A stretch of DNA of 64,000 bases from Symsagittifera roscoffensis (lineage: Eukaryota; Xenacoelomorpha; Acoela; Convolutidae). The notes below the pieces were generated by a model, which had not been told where the DNA came from, searched no databases, and was given only the letters and a program-made list of their open reading frames with translations. Location: the NCBI RefSeq assembly GCF_963678635.1, contig NC_087067.1, positions 51,638,233 through 51,702,232 on the forward strand, given 5' to 3'. Below are positions 33,882 through 46,591 of the stretch, piece after piece; the first letter of the stretch is position 1, and each line of letters begins with the position of its first letter. Position numbers and translations under genes: made by a program.

Positions 33882-35515
33882 ACACTTTATTATTGGATAA
33901 ATTAGATATTTTACCATTGTAAAATATTTAATATTAACAAATCATATTCCATCTAACTAACAACCCACTTATTTGTAAGTGCTGAAATTACTGGTAATTT
34001 CAGCACCAGAGAGTCTTGAATTTAACTTAGAAATTAGTTACCTCTCCAAGAGAACTTCAGCAGTCGAAATAAGCCAGTTTACTCTAGATCTATTGAGCCT
34101 AGCAGAGACTAGTTAAACAACCTGAGACTAGATAGTATAAGAGTAAGATTAGGATCGGTATTAGACTAAGAAGTTGCACGAATCTATCCGGCCGAAAATA
34201 AGATAGCGTGACGAGCAGACGGTGTACCCTATCCGAAATTACTCTATGAGTTAACCAAAATGATCTAACTCATCTGGTGCGACCATAAGTCTCGAATAAA
34301 GACCTTAATAGCTTAGAATTAACCAAAAATAGATTAGAAAATAGACAAAGCATTTTCAAAATGTTACACGACAATAACTTAATTGAAATGTCTCTACGAC
34401 TCAATAGATCAGAGCCGCTATTCCGCACAATACGAGAACTACCCGGTCATGGAAACAGACCTCGGACAAGAGATTACATACAACTACATAGAAATTTACC
34501 ATTAAATTTAATGGTCTTACGGCAAAAGCCAACACAAACTTTTATATTTAGAATCTTATTAGCAATGAATTTAGATTTTCATTTGCAAACATAAAATCCT
34601 TGAAGAAAACCTTCAATGATTATTTCAGGCTCTAAATAAAGTTACTATTGTACAATAACGATTGATAAAAAGATCTCACATCGTTCCCTCCAATTCTGCA
34701 GTAATATATAAAACAAATTTGAAAAAATATTTTTTGAAAACAAAATAAAAATTAGTAGCATGACAATAAACTGTTAATGTTAGTGTATATAAATCATCCT
34801 GTTGTTCCAGCTTCATCACCTAAACATAACAGCAATCCTAAGTCAACTAATATCATCAAAAATTAAAACCTTTTAACAAAATATAAATTAATTTAAATTT
34901 AATTTTATTTACTCTTAAACCAGATCATCAAGGCTTTCCTTGGATCTAAATCAATTTTCTATCTTAAAAATTTTAAACTCTGATCATCAAGGCTTATCCT
35001 CGGATCAAAAAGAACAATTTTGTTCTCGCCCACTCACTTATCAAGTGTCTAACGACCTCAAACGTCGATTCACTATCCAAACTTTTCAAAAGACCCAGGA
35101 CTAATAGAAATTTTTAATCACACTAACCATTCAAATTAGGCAAAACAGTGAAGAACTTCGGTTACTCATCCTTCACTTGAACCCTCCTTTTACCTGACCC
35201 AGGATAAATCTTAAACTTAGTAAGTTTAAAATAGTATCTAACGAACTACTTGCGTTCTAATTATACCTGAACCTTGTGGATCGATTTAGAATTCTCCAAC
35301 CCTTGATTACAATCACTACCCCTAAATAAGATTAAGTAAGTTAACACCTTAACTTAGACTAGCCACGAGAAAGTAAAAATCATTCTTCGGAATGGATATA
35401 CTTTTCTCTCCAACCCTTAACAAAAAGACCCAGGTTAAGCTAACCAAAAATCGTAAGGACTAACAGTCTAGGAAAATAAAATCACTAATAACGTCTTGCA
35501 TCCTTCATCCTAAAC
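33882..35515 (+). promoter_or_regulatory. G2-B 5' leader with conserved hairpins
   Basis: The leader is about 1.6 kb. Stem-loops conserved with copy A are ATCAAGGCTTTCCTTGGAT (34925-34945), TCAAGGCTTATCCTCGGA (34986-35003), AGAACAATTTTGTTCT (35011-35026), GTGAAG...CTTCAC (about 35149-35177), and TTAAACTTAGTAAGTTTAA (about 35212-35230). The segment 34137-34253 is the most conserved piece. A structured leader of this kind would suit packaging or dimerisation of the genomic RNA. Confidence 0.65.
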
Positions 35516-35519
35516 CTTA

Positions 35520-35834
35520 TGTCATTAAAAAATTTAGAAAAGAAACAAACAATCGTATTACACAATTGTGAAATAGACAACCAAAACAGTTTGATACAAA
35601 CAGTTGGATACATTCGAACAAAACGACAAACAAAAAAAAGAAAAAATAAGTAAACAAAGACAGATAACACGAAAAAGATTTTCAAAAAATAGAAATGCAT
35701 TCTCCGAATCGATAGTCAGTAGTCTAAAAGCACTATACAAAATGAAAGAAACAGTAAAAAAAATTGCCCAATCCATGATCAACTATATTTTTCAACAACT
35801 TCAAACTCATCAAAAAGAGGAAACAGAAGAATAA
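35520..35834 (+). pseudogene. G2-B ORF0: basic protein upstream of gag
   Basis: This is the counterpart of 30233-30760 in A. The basic core SKQRQITRKRFSKNRNAFSE matches A closely. It lies just before gag on the same strand. The family is unknown. Fossil; broken. Confidence 0.55.
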
Positions 35835-35930
35835 AAAAGCAATATAAACACAAACCAGTACATCTATACAATTGGAACCAACCAATTAGACATATTGATA
35901 ATTATATATTAACAGTCATCAAACGAAAAA

Positions 35931-38900
35931 ATGAGCGACACTCAAAAAGACGAAAGTCCAGACAAAGAAGCAGTTTTTCCCTTTATTATAAATTCACTCA
36001 ATGATAGAGGACAAACACGATTTTGCAAAAATTTACTCCTAAATCTGTTTGAACCAGGAATCAGCCCATGCAAATCAAAATTCCCAGATATAAAAAACAA
36101 AAGACAAACTATAGAACATTATTTGAAAGACATTGGTAACCTAACACAACAACACGGAATCTACACCATAGAATTCAGCACACCAAGAACACTTCATGGT
36201 AAATATGTTATCCAAACAGACGATATTGATTTAGAGTTTTAAAAAGTATTCACAGAATATATCAAAAGCATACAATATCACAATTCACAGAGAGCAAACT
36301 CAATATTCACCAACGAAGTTTTTGCAATAATATATAGTTATATATCTATAATAGAAAAAACAGAAGCTCAAAGTACATCACCAGTCCAAACATCCAAACA
36401 TACAAAAGTAAGAAACAAAATCGCCGCATTTTCCACATTTTTAAACGCAATCCGTGAAAACCTCACCAATAATGATGTCTCACAAAACACTTAACATGAT
36501 TTACGAAAAATCTTAGCATGGTTTATAATAGATTATTTTACCCACAATTTAGATTTAATTGCACAAGCAAGAAAAAAGTTTAGACCCCAAAGTACCAATG
36601 ACGACACTGTCATTGCAGAACAATCAGATTACGTTTGGGACCCTGAATGGTCTCCTCCAGCATTTTTAAATTTCCCAGCAGATATCTCAAGTCAAGCGAT
36701 AAATACAATATCTGTTTACAAAGATTATGTAAAAGTAATAGCACTAACGATTGACGCAACACCTTTAAATTATAATAAATTTTTACCTGATACACGAAAC
36801 AACAGCTTAAATTTAACAGTTATACATGATGAAAACCTCAATGGAACTAGAAATCTTACACAACAAGATATTCAAACACCATTACACTTCATAAATGAAG
36901 AAATAGTCCAAACAACAGTAAGAACTACACAACAAAGTATCTCACCAAGACGTCCAAATCTCACAACACCGAAAAATACAAATACATCACTACCACAAGT
37001 AACCTTGCAATCGACCGTTAAACCTTCGGTTGCCCCAAAAGATTCACATATGGACTATCAGACATATAGACCAATGACAAAACCGTCAAAAACACGAAAA
37101 TTGTTCACAAAAAACACCTTTGCAGAACACAACTATAATTCTGTACATCAATCAAAAACAAATCAAACCCCCCAAAAAAATACGCAAAACCTAAACCACG
37201 TATGTTCTACTTATTGGAATCTTCCAAATACATCAACCAATTTAGTAAATTTCCCAGATAATCCACACCCTCCACAGGATTACAGTGAAAATTACCCATT
37301 TTTTCAACAAAATAGGAATAAACAACATTTACCTTATAACGCAAATTACTTATCATCTGATGATAATGATTACTATCAACCAGATATTTTGGCACCATAT
37401 ACTCAAGAATATCGCACACAGAGACCGCGACAATCTCCATCATCCCAAAAAATGAAAATTTACCCACAAAACCCAATAGATATGCAAAATCAACAACCAA
37501 TGAATATACAAAATCCAATTAATGCACAATCTTTTCAACCTATACAACCACAAAACCCAATGACTATGCATTCTTACCAACCAACTCAAATGCAAAACGA
37601 AATACCACTACCATATTATTCACAACAACATGATATAACAAAAAATCAACTGACAAATTTTTCACAAATTCCAAATGCCGCAGAATCACTACAGATTACT
37701 ATGAATCCATACCTCATGGGTGGATCATCAATAACATCAAATAAACCACTGATGGTATTCACAGGCACAGACCCTGAATATTCTGTGGAAGACTATTTAA
37801 ACGCAGTCACAGTAAATTTAATTTTAAATAAAGGACCTGAACCAATCAACACGCCACTCCATCAAAATTGGATACATAGACGCATAGCGTTAATACAAAC
37901 AACACTAGATGGCGCAGCCCAAAAATGGTTTTCAGTACTACCTATAGACATAAAATCAGATTGGAAAAGATTCACACAAGAATTTTCAAAATGTTTGATT
38001 CTGAAAGAAACAAACAACATCAAAGAGTTTTATGCAACGAAATCCGCAGATCACCAAATGAAACAATTAAACAATTAGCAGTTCGAAATACTAGTTCAAA
38101 AAGCATATTCACTTAATACACATGATTACAAAAACACAAAAATGACAGAAAATTTAATGATGACCTTAACACCTCAATTAAGGAAAATAGCTATAAAAAA
38201 TAAGAGAGCATCTCACCCTTCCTCAATTCGAGAGCCAGATTTAGATTTTAGAAAAGTAGTAGATAAACTAGAACAAGCAGAAACCACAATGAAACTTGAA
38301 GAAACAAAAAATCTAAAATTACAGTATGTTAATCGGATCGAAACAAATACTACGCATATAAATAACATACAAGGATCAGACACAGATCTGATTGAAAAAA
38401 TCACTGAAATATTAAACATTTATGAAAAGCACCCAAACTTTAAAGGCAAACCATCTTTCAAGAAAATGTGTAACTATTGCCGACGATACGGACACGGTAT
38501 TGCCGAATGTAGACAAAAACAGCAAGACAATCAGAATAAACCTCAAAAGCACAAAGAACCAAATAAGTCATTCTATCAATATATGAAAAAAGATCAAAAC
38601 CTACCAAACAAAAATATACACAGTAATAATAGCTCCGGAAAACCACTTCCAGGCAACTCAAATTATTCAAGAAATCAATCACCATATAACTCCAGTTTTA
38701 GAGGTAGATCGCCAGAACAAAGAAATTCACGAAATTTCTCACAAAATAGATACAGTCGATCGAATAGTCAAAATAACCAAAATAGAAATAACTATTCACG
38801 ATCGAATTCCAACACAACAGAATTTGTTTTTGCATCCAGTTCCCATTCAAACCCAAGGAATAGACACTATTCCAACAAATAGATCACGAAACTCATCATA

Positions 38901-39240
38901 CAACAGAAATAGAAACTATTCAAACAATAGGAATAGAAGTTACTCCAACAATCGAAATCAAAACTATCCAAACAACAGATCAAGGAATAACTCATATAAG
39001 AGATCAAATTATCAAAGGTCAAATGATAACTATCATAATAGATCACGAAACAATTCACAAAACCGAAACTCAAGCTTCAACAATAGATACAGAAAATATT
39101 CCCAATCACCCCATAGGAATAATAACCGTTACCCGGATTCTAGACATCGATACAGAAGTAACACACCAAAGCATCAAAGACACATCAATCAAGTGCAAAC
39201 AAATGAAGAAACAACTTCAGATCCCCAGGTATTGATAACA
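35931..39240 (+). pseudogene. gag: G2-B gag region
   Basis: It starts at MSDTQKDESPDKEAVFPFII, with the N-terminal domain to about 36,520. A long Pro/Gln/Asn-rich linker (about 36,830-37,730) has repeated QNPINAQ/QPTQMQN-type units. The capsid-like segment is at about 37,740-38,300 (MVFTGTDPEYSVEDYLNAVT onwards). A CCHC knuckle (CNYCRRYGHGIAEC) lies at 38469-38510. Asn/Arg/Ser/Tyr-rich repeats (NNRNRSYSNNRNQ-like) run from about 38,640 to 39,240. It matches copy A in all parts. Fossil; broken. Confidence 0.8.
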
Positions 39241-39639
39241 CAGAAAATAATGAATTACAATTAAATCACATTAATTGTGAATCAACAGATACTGAAAGTG
39301 ATACAGATAACACCATCTCAGTAAATATGATAACAGTCGAAAACGACTATGAACCTATCATATATGAACAACCCTTTAGCTCACACATATACAAAAGTCA
39401 ATTGGAACTTCTTCATAATTATTACACTACACCCATTAATAATCATACACGAAATACACAAGAAGTAAACGAAATTAACACTGAAATTAAACCTGATAAA
39501 AAAGATGAAGTACAATGCTCAAACACGAAACATGTTTATTAAAACATACAAAACGAACAACCAAGAGAAAAAATTTGGACAATCCCATTTCTCTTAGAGA
39601 GCCCAAGAAGTAAAGAATTTCAACCACCAGATCATGAAA

Positions 39640-40290
39640 TTGATTTTTTATTCGACTCAGGAGCAGAATCGAATATAGTTAACATTCCCACATGGAATGA
39701 AATTAAAACACTGCGCCCGAATTTAACATTTCTTGAAACATCTAGTAAATTAGCAACAGCCCAAGGATCAACATTAGTAAATTATGGAAAGATCCAACTA
39801 TTTCTTGTTCCCACAAGAACAATGGAACAGAACAAGATTTTGAACAAGCCATTTAAACAAACATTTCATATTACTGATATTAAGCACAATATCATTGGCA
39901 TACCATTTATAACTAAATATATACCAACAATCAATATCTTAAATAGTAAAATCCATATCAAAGATAAATATGCAAAAAAACGAAAAACACAGCCTTAACA
40001 TTCTTTCATAGATTGAACAAACAACCACAATTTTTCTCAAAATTTTACCCCATATATAATCAATTTTGAACAAGCCATTTAAACAAACATTTCATATTAC
40101 TGATATTAAGCACAATATCATTGGCATACCGTTTATAACTAAATATATACCAACAATCAACATCTTAAATAGTAAAATCCATATCAAAGATAAATATACA
40201 AAAACGAAAAACACAGCCTTAACATTCTTTCAAAGATTGAACAAACAACCACCATTTTTCTCAACATTTTACCCCATATATAATCAAGAA
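39640..40290 (+). pseudogene. G2-B protease region
   Basis: IDFLFDSGAESNIVNIPTW (about 39,640-39,700) carries a DSG form of the retropepsin active site. HNIIGIPFITKYIPTINIL matches the second half of the fold. A linker conserved with A follows to about 40,790. Fossil; broken. Confidence 0.7.
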
Positions 40291-40799
40291 CGGAAACAAC
40301 TGAAACCACTATCAGGAAACATATATAATTTTTTTATAAAAAAAGTTCATCAGTATGACAAAAATCAAAACAAACAACAACTTTTTATGTCAGACTTCGC
40401 ATTTAAACGCATTCGCAATTTTTTCAAAATTACAATCTCATCCATAAAATTTCTAAAAAACACAAATTCCGATATTATTTCACTACACGCATCTAATAAA
40501 ACACCATATCGAACAACACTACCTTTAGGACAATTAGGATATTGTGAAACGAATGCTACAATTTCACCTATAAATGAAGTATCATATTGAGTAATTATTA
40601 TATTACAACTATTAGATATTTGTCAATCAACAATTCTTGACGAAGAATTATCCATAAATAATATAATAAGTAATGAAAAAAAATACAGATTACTTCACAA
40701 AAACACCATATTTTAAACCGACTTTCAATATAACAAATTATACAAAAGAAGAACAAAAATTTTTAACAATGTTTAATTTTCAACCTTCCTAAATAACAC

Positions 40800-41530
40800 A
40801 AGATGAATTTGACAAATTAGCTAAACAACTGATCAAATATTCCACAGTCTACGCAATATCAAAATTTGACGTTGGAAAAATTAGTTCATCACTACACCTT
40901 CCATTAAAACCTGACGCAGTTTTCAAAAAACAAAGAGCAAGTAAAGTACCGATTCACTTACACGACAAGGTAAATAGATTACTTGATATTTTAGAACAAT
41001 ACGAAATTATATCACCAGTAAATAAGGAAGAACAACCAAAAAGTAATACCTTCACCAATCCTGTTATCCTTCTAGCAAAAGGTGAATCACTAAAAATAGT
41101 TTTAGACGCTAGATATCTCAATTCACTAATTAACGAATTAAAATGTAATTGGCCCATTGAATCAATACAAGTTATCTTAACAAAAATAAATGGTAAGTAC
41201 TTCACAACCGCAGATATGAATAGTGCTTATAATCAAATGCCACTAGATGAACAATCACGACGATTAACACAATTTGTTATTGGAAATCAACAATATGAAT
41301 ATAACCGACTATTCTATGGAATATCCATAGGACCAGCAGCTTTTTCAGCTTTCATGAGTAAAATTCTTAGACCACTAATACTCAAGCAAAATGCAATCAC
41401 TTATTTAGATGATGTTTTTATGCAATCACAAACCAAAGACGAAATTTTTACAGTCTTAGAAAAATATCACAAAATACTTCAGAACGGAAATCTGAAAGCA
41501 GCCCCGATAAATCACATTTTTTCTTAACAC
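40800..41530 (+). pseudogene. pol: G2-B reverse transcriptase
   Basis: The order KIVLDARYLNSLI (about 41,095), TTADMNSAYNQMPLDEQSRR (from 41,207), NRLFYGISIGPAAFSAFMSK, then the catalytic YLDD at 41402-41413, is Ty3/Gypsy-type RT. The linking strand LEKYHKILQNGNLK follows. Fossil; broken. Confidence 0.85.
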
Positions 41531-41589
41531 GCGTTAAAATTTTAGGACATAATTTAGAACAAAACACTATTACCCCATTAAAATTACGC

Positions 41590-42250
41590 ATTGATGCAAT
41601 TCAAAAACTTCAACCACCTACAAATAAAAAAAATCCAAGAATTCCTTGGAATGTTGAATTTCTTAAGTAAATATGTTTACAAAATGCAACTATTCTTAAA
41701 ACCTTTTTATAATATCCTCAGACAACAAAATAATTTTGAATGGACCACTGAACATCAAACACGATTTGAAGAAATTAAAAAACTTTTAACAGAACAAATT
41801 TCAAACACAATTCCAGATCCTAACCAACCATTCTATGCAATGTGCGATGCTTCAAATTTTGGCATCGGCGCAGCATTACTACAACCACATAGTGGAACAA
41901 ATAAAATGAACCTTATATCAGCAAATTCACGATTATTCACACAAGCCGAGCTACGACTCTCTACTCTAATGAGAGAATGTACAGCTATAATTTACACACT
42001 TACAGAATACGAATTTCTGATACTTGGATCAAAAAACCCAACAGTTTTATTCACAGATCATAAACCAATTATATTTCTTTTCACACAAAAATCAAATCCT
42101 AATCATAGAGTTTATAGATTTCAATTATTTTTAATGAAATTCCCAAACTTACATATAGTTTGGACAGCAGGAAAAAACCTTGCATTACCAGATACATTAA
42201 GTAGAAATACGCCACCTGAACTACTTACACGAAAAATTACAGTCGAAATA
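41590..42250 (+). pseudogene. pol: G2-B RT connection and RNase H
   Basis: It begins with the connection segment (EFLGMLNFLSKYV), then FYAMCDASNFGIGAALLQ, a Glu-bearing helix RLSTLMRECTAIIYTL, VLFTDHKPIIFLF, and the terminal ALPDTLSRNTPP. The order and spacing are those of Gypsy RNase H. Fossil. Confidence 0.85.
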
Positions 42251-42539
42251 CCAAAAAAGATTGAATTCTATCTCGCAAAAGATGAAACATCACCCCGATT
42301 AGAATGCAAATATCCAGTTAAAACTGAAATTGATCAATCACAAATAAATAATCTACAACATTTTCCACTTTACTTAGATTGCCAAAATAATCACTATGAA
42401 GTTGATTTATTAGGTAAATCTACCTTTAAACCAATTCCATACTCCTAATGGATCAAAAGTAATACTCAACAAAAGAAAATGAAACATTAACCGCATAGAA
42501 AAGACCTTTTTCACTTAATTGAAAAAGAAAATTTGACCG

Positions 42540-44100
42540 ATAAAATAAATTTATCAGGACCACAAACAAATGATTCAAAATACATAATAAATCAAGTTTT
42601 TAACCTCCATGATGCACTTGACACAATTCCCCTATCAAAATTAGAAATTGAAAATATTTTTCTCCCACCAACAGAAAAAAATACACTTCAACTTTTGAAA
42701 CAATACCAAAATTTTGACCCAGTAGTTAGACAACTCAAATCATGGCACAAATACAAAACTAAACCAGCAAAAGCTGATACCACCATTTTAGGAAACAAAA
42801 CACTCCTGCGATAGTTTCGAAAATTTAATAACACAACAATCAATGAAAATACAGATCTTTTAGAATATCAATTAGATGATTCTAAAATTCCCTGTCTTCC
42901 TTTAAATGTGATACTGATTGCATTTAACATCTCCCATACACAAAATACAAAAGGACACTCAGGATCAGAAAAGACATACTCGAACTTCGCACAAAATTTT
43001 TATTTTCCAAATACCCCAATTTGGATAAAAGTATTATGCAATGATTATATAATATGTCAATTGAACAAACCTTCTCCGAATCAAAAACAAATAGCACAAA
43101 AACAAGATTTTTAAGGACAAACCTTATATTTCAACCATAGAATTTCATTCGACACAAAAGGACCAATTTCACCATCTTCTGAAGGAAATTCTTACATTAT
43201 GGTCATTGTTGACGCATTCACGCACTATGTAGCACTCAACCCAGTAAAACATTGTAATGCTTACTATGCATACACAACACTTTATGAACACTGGATAGCT
43301 AAATTCGGATTACCCGAAATCCTAGTTACAGACAACGGTACAGATCTTATTAATAATGAAATAATCACACTATACCATTTATACAACATTAAACATAAAC
43401 CACGTACATCTCATGCACCTTGGACAAACGGATTAGTCGGAGGTATGAACCGTTCATTACAAGAGTACTTTAGATGTATCTTTAATGGAAATGATACACA
43501 ATACACAGAATGGTCAGCAGGTGTAAAATTATTTCCCTTATCATACAATTCACAAATAACGACAACTTTAGGAATGTCACCATATGAAATGTTTTTTAAT
43601 CAAAAACTAAGAAAACCAATTATGTTCACAGCAAATGCTCACAAAAACGCACAAGGTAACTGCAAACCAAATAAAGATTCAATATGCTATAATCTACTTA
43701 CACACATATGATGAAGATCATTTTCATTACCCACAAATTCTCAAATTAACCTCCGGCACACATACCAAATGAATTTTATATAGAGATAAAAAGCACAATG
43801 AAATCTACCAAAAAGTAACAAAGAAATTGTTACAAAGGCAAAACATTAACAGCCAAACTAATTCACGTTTTATGCCAGCCACAAATTTAAAAATTGGAAC
43901 ATTTGTTTTAATACCTAATTTTAAAACACAAAAATGAATCTCCAAAAAATTACGACCCCTTCGAAAAGGACCATACCAAATAGTTGCCAAACCCACTGAA
44001 GTAACATACAAATTCACAGATTCAACAAAAAAAGAAATTTGTTCAACATCGGAACAATTTATTAGCTTACTACCCGAACGAATACGCATTACGCGAACTA
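42540..44100 (+). pseudogene. pol: G2-B integrase
   Basis: The zinc finger is at about 42,950-43,060 (HSGSEKTYSN, then C and C in CNDYIICQ). The core has MVIVDAFTHYVALNP at 43199, VTDNGTDLINN near 43,325, and the NGLVGGMNRSLQEYF helix near 43,425. The GPY/F-type module (LKIGTFVLIPNF, LRKGPYQIV) lies at about 43,885-43,985. Fossil; broken. Confidence 0.85.
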
Positions 44101-44442
44101 ACTCAATTATTTTTTTTTATAGGTTTAAAAGTTATTCAAAACAATAGACATACAGAACAAGAAACAAATGTAGATGACGACATTCATCACAAACAAAATC
44201 AAAAACAAAACACAAAAACACCAGACCCAAAAATATCTCAAAAAGATACAGAAGAAACATCAGAAAAAATCAGGAAGATAGAAAAAATCTTACCACAAGA
44301 ACAAAAAGAAAAATCAGAACACAGAGAATCATCACGACTTAGAAATCAACCACGTAAAAATTATAAAACATTCATCCCACAATCTAGAATATTAAAGAAA
44401 GTTGAATTCCAAAACAACTTTAATTTTAAAATTAATCAATAA
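44101..44442 (+). pseudogene. G2-B Pol C-terminal tail
   Basis: After the integrase module comes a Gln/Lys/Asn/Glu-rich stretch with an SRLRNQPRKNYKTF segment, followed by a stop at 44440-44442. It resembles the 'R-R--P---' tails of Gypsy integrases. No further domain is seen. Fossil. Confidence 0.5.
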
Positions 44443-45257
44443 TACACCTCTAAATCATTTTGAACTTTCACATTTTCAAGATAACATGCTGAAACATACG
44501 CAACAATTCTAGTTCAAATTCAGCCAATAGGATTCACTCAAATCCGTTACCTTCAATATCTCTAACACAAACCTACTAGCCGATAGATATTAATCTCCAG
44601 GCATATCTATAACTATAACTTTACAACCTCCAGGTCAAAAATAAGCAACTTTCTAAAACTTGACAACTAAAATAAATACCACCATAATATTACAACCCTC
44701 CCCTTTCTAACAACGCTTCTAAAGATCAACAATATTTTCCCAACTCAGACCTCAAAAACCCTCCAACCAAAAATGGCAAATTAGCCAAAAGTAAAAAAGG
44801 ACCATAATTGTTTGGCTTAAGTACAAATACTTCAAAAATACCTCAGATTACCCACCAAATAAAAACAAAGCAAAGAAGACCTCCCGAGCACCATAAAATT
44901 AGCCTTCAACTTTTTTCACAAAACTCAACCCACTTGTCAAAAAATCAATAAAAAATCCAACCACACTTGAATTTCGCCCCAGAAGTTCAAAAAATATTCG
45001 ACGAACGAATCCTTTCTTAAATGCTTCTCACTTTAACAGTCGATACCTTAAAAAATATAACCATAAAACTTTTCATAAATTTTTTCATTTTATTTAAACT
45101 TTTGTTAATATTTTTTATTGAAACTTTTGAAGCCCTATTAATCATCTTAATCAGTTTTTGCAATATTTTTTAAATTTTCTACTCCCTATTTGAAATAAAT
45201 CTCCAACTTTCCCAATTCATTGACCACATTCACAGGTACGATAATTTAAAGTCTATT
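44443..45257. other. G2-B spacer before the membrane ORF
   Basis: No convincing ORF is seen. The sequence is AT-rich with pyrimidine-rich stretches. It is aligned in part with 21240-22130 of copy A (CTCCAGGTCAAAAATAAGCA near 44,630). It could hold splice or promoter signals for the 3' genes. Confidence 0.4.
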
Positions 45258-45260
45258 GAA

Positions 45261-45449
45261 ATGATACAAACAATTTTTAGAAGAACAGATATTTTTTTAC
45301 TATTCGTAACTTTCATCACATTTTTATCATCCCTAATCATGACAATGTGCAAATGTGTAAAAAAGGCAATAGTCACATTCGCCTTAGCAATAATGTTTTT
45401 ATTTCTTTTCATCGAAGAATATTACAATAAACATAAATCTTCCCACTAA
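45261..45449 (+). CDS. G2-B small membrane protein
   Basis: This small frame of 62 residues has two hydrophobic segments, IFLLFVTFITFLSSLIMTM and IVTFALAIMFLFLFI, separated by CKCVKKA. A polar C-terminus ends in EEYYNKHKSSH. The homologue in copy A lies in the same place. The layout suggests a hairpin-like membrane protein with a Cys-Lys turn. It is reminiscent in size of viroporins, but there is no sequence basis for that name. Part of a fossil element. Confidence 0.55.
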   Translation: MIQTIFRRTDIFLLFVTFITFLSSLIMTMCKCVKKAIVTFALAIMFLFLFIEEYYNKHKSSH

Positions 45450-46591
45450 AAAATAAATTAATCAAACACATTTTCAAAATTGCTAACCCACCACCACCAA
45501 AACAGTCTTCACCGACATTTTCCCAAGAAAACCCAATCATACCTACAACTACCCAAAACCCCGAAACATCCACACGAATTTCTTTCCAAGATAACCCGTA
45601 CACTTTTGATGAACGACACGCACGCTTATCTGAACCATTAGAACCAGTTCAGCGACAAGCATCCCTAAGTGAACCAACATATAATTTGCACCCCCAATTA
45701 CCACAAGACTTAAATCGAATAAGACATATTAGTCAAAATCAAAACACAATTGAAGTAAATAGAAAAATTATACATCCACGAAGAAATAGAAATTTTCAAA
45801 CCCCCAGAGTTCATTTCGATATACCCCAATCACCAACACCAACTACTTCAGAAATTTCAACTAGTACATTACCAGAAACTCCCACACTCCTTTCACAACA
45901 AAGCACCTCAAGTATACCCCCAGACTATCTAAGTTCAACCCCCACATCACAACAAATCCGAGAAAACCCTTATAATCCCCCAGATACCAGAGAAAGACCA
46001 CCATATTTGACAACACACTCATATACACAAGATGAACCGAACATAGTAAATGAACCAATAAATATTTCTACTGATACAACACTATCATTGTTACCAGAAA
46101 CATTATCACTCCCGTCAACACCATCATTAAGTCAAATCTCACCGACACTTTTCCCTTTAAATTTCCCAAATAACCTCGACGCTAGATATCGAGAACAATC
46201 ATCATCAAATATCCCTTTACGATTAGATTGGAACACTTTCGTAGCACCTCCCCCATTATTTGGACAACATCAAGAAAAAAACCGACTCCACAGTTGGGCA
46301 CTAAATAGATTACAATATAGACAAGATATACACGAAGATATTCGAGAACATAACATTCAAATCCTTCAACAAAACAGTCTCCAATTAAAGTTTGAACTCA
46401 CAATCAGACTTAATAAAATTGTTCAACACCCCTGTCCATTAAATCAACCAAATATAACAGCTCAATCGCTACCACCACAATTTATAACAACTGAAGTAAT
46501 ATATAAATACGATAGATATACAAAAAACACAATTGGATACATAAAATTTTACAACCCATACTCCGGATTATCATACACATGTATATTCTAA
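45450..46591 (+). pseudogene. G2-B Pro/Ser/Thr-rich ORF before env
   Basis: The clear frame runs from about 45,686 to 46,591, with coding-like sequence from about 45,460. The N-terminal two thirds are Pro/Ser/Thr-rich (QSPTPTTSEISTSTLPETPT, SLSLPSTPS). The C-terminal third looks folded, with a charged helical stretch (YRQDIHEDIREHNIQILQQN) and aromatic strands (YDRYTKNTIGYIKFYNPYSG). Its end overlaps the start of env by 13 bp. The function is unknown. Part of a fossil element. Confidence 0.5.

Noticed and set aside
34190-34253. Hammerhead ribozyme in the conserved leader segment
   Set aside because: GTGACGA and GAAA resemble the core, but the required stem II between them does not pair and the first core base differs.
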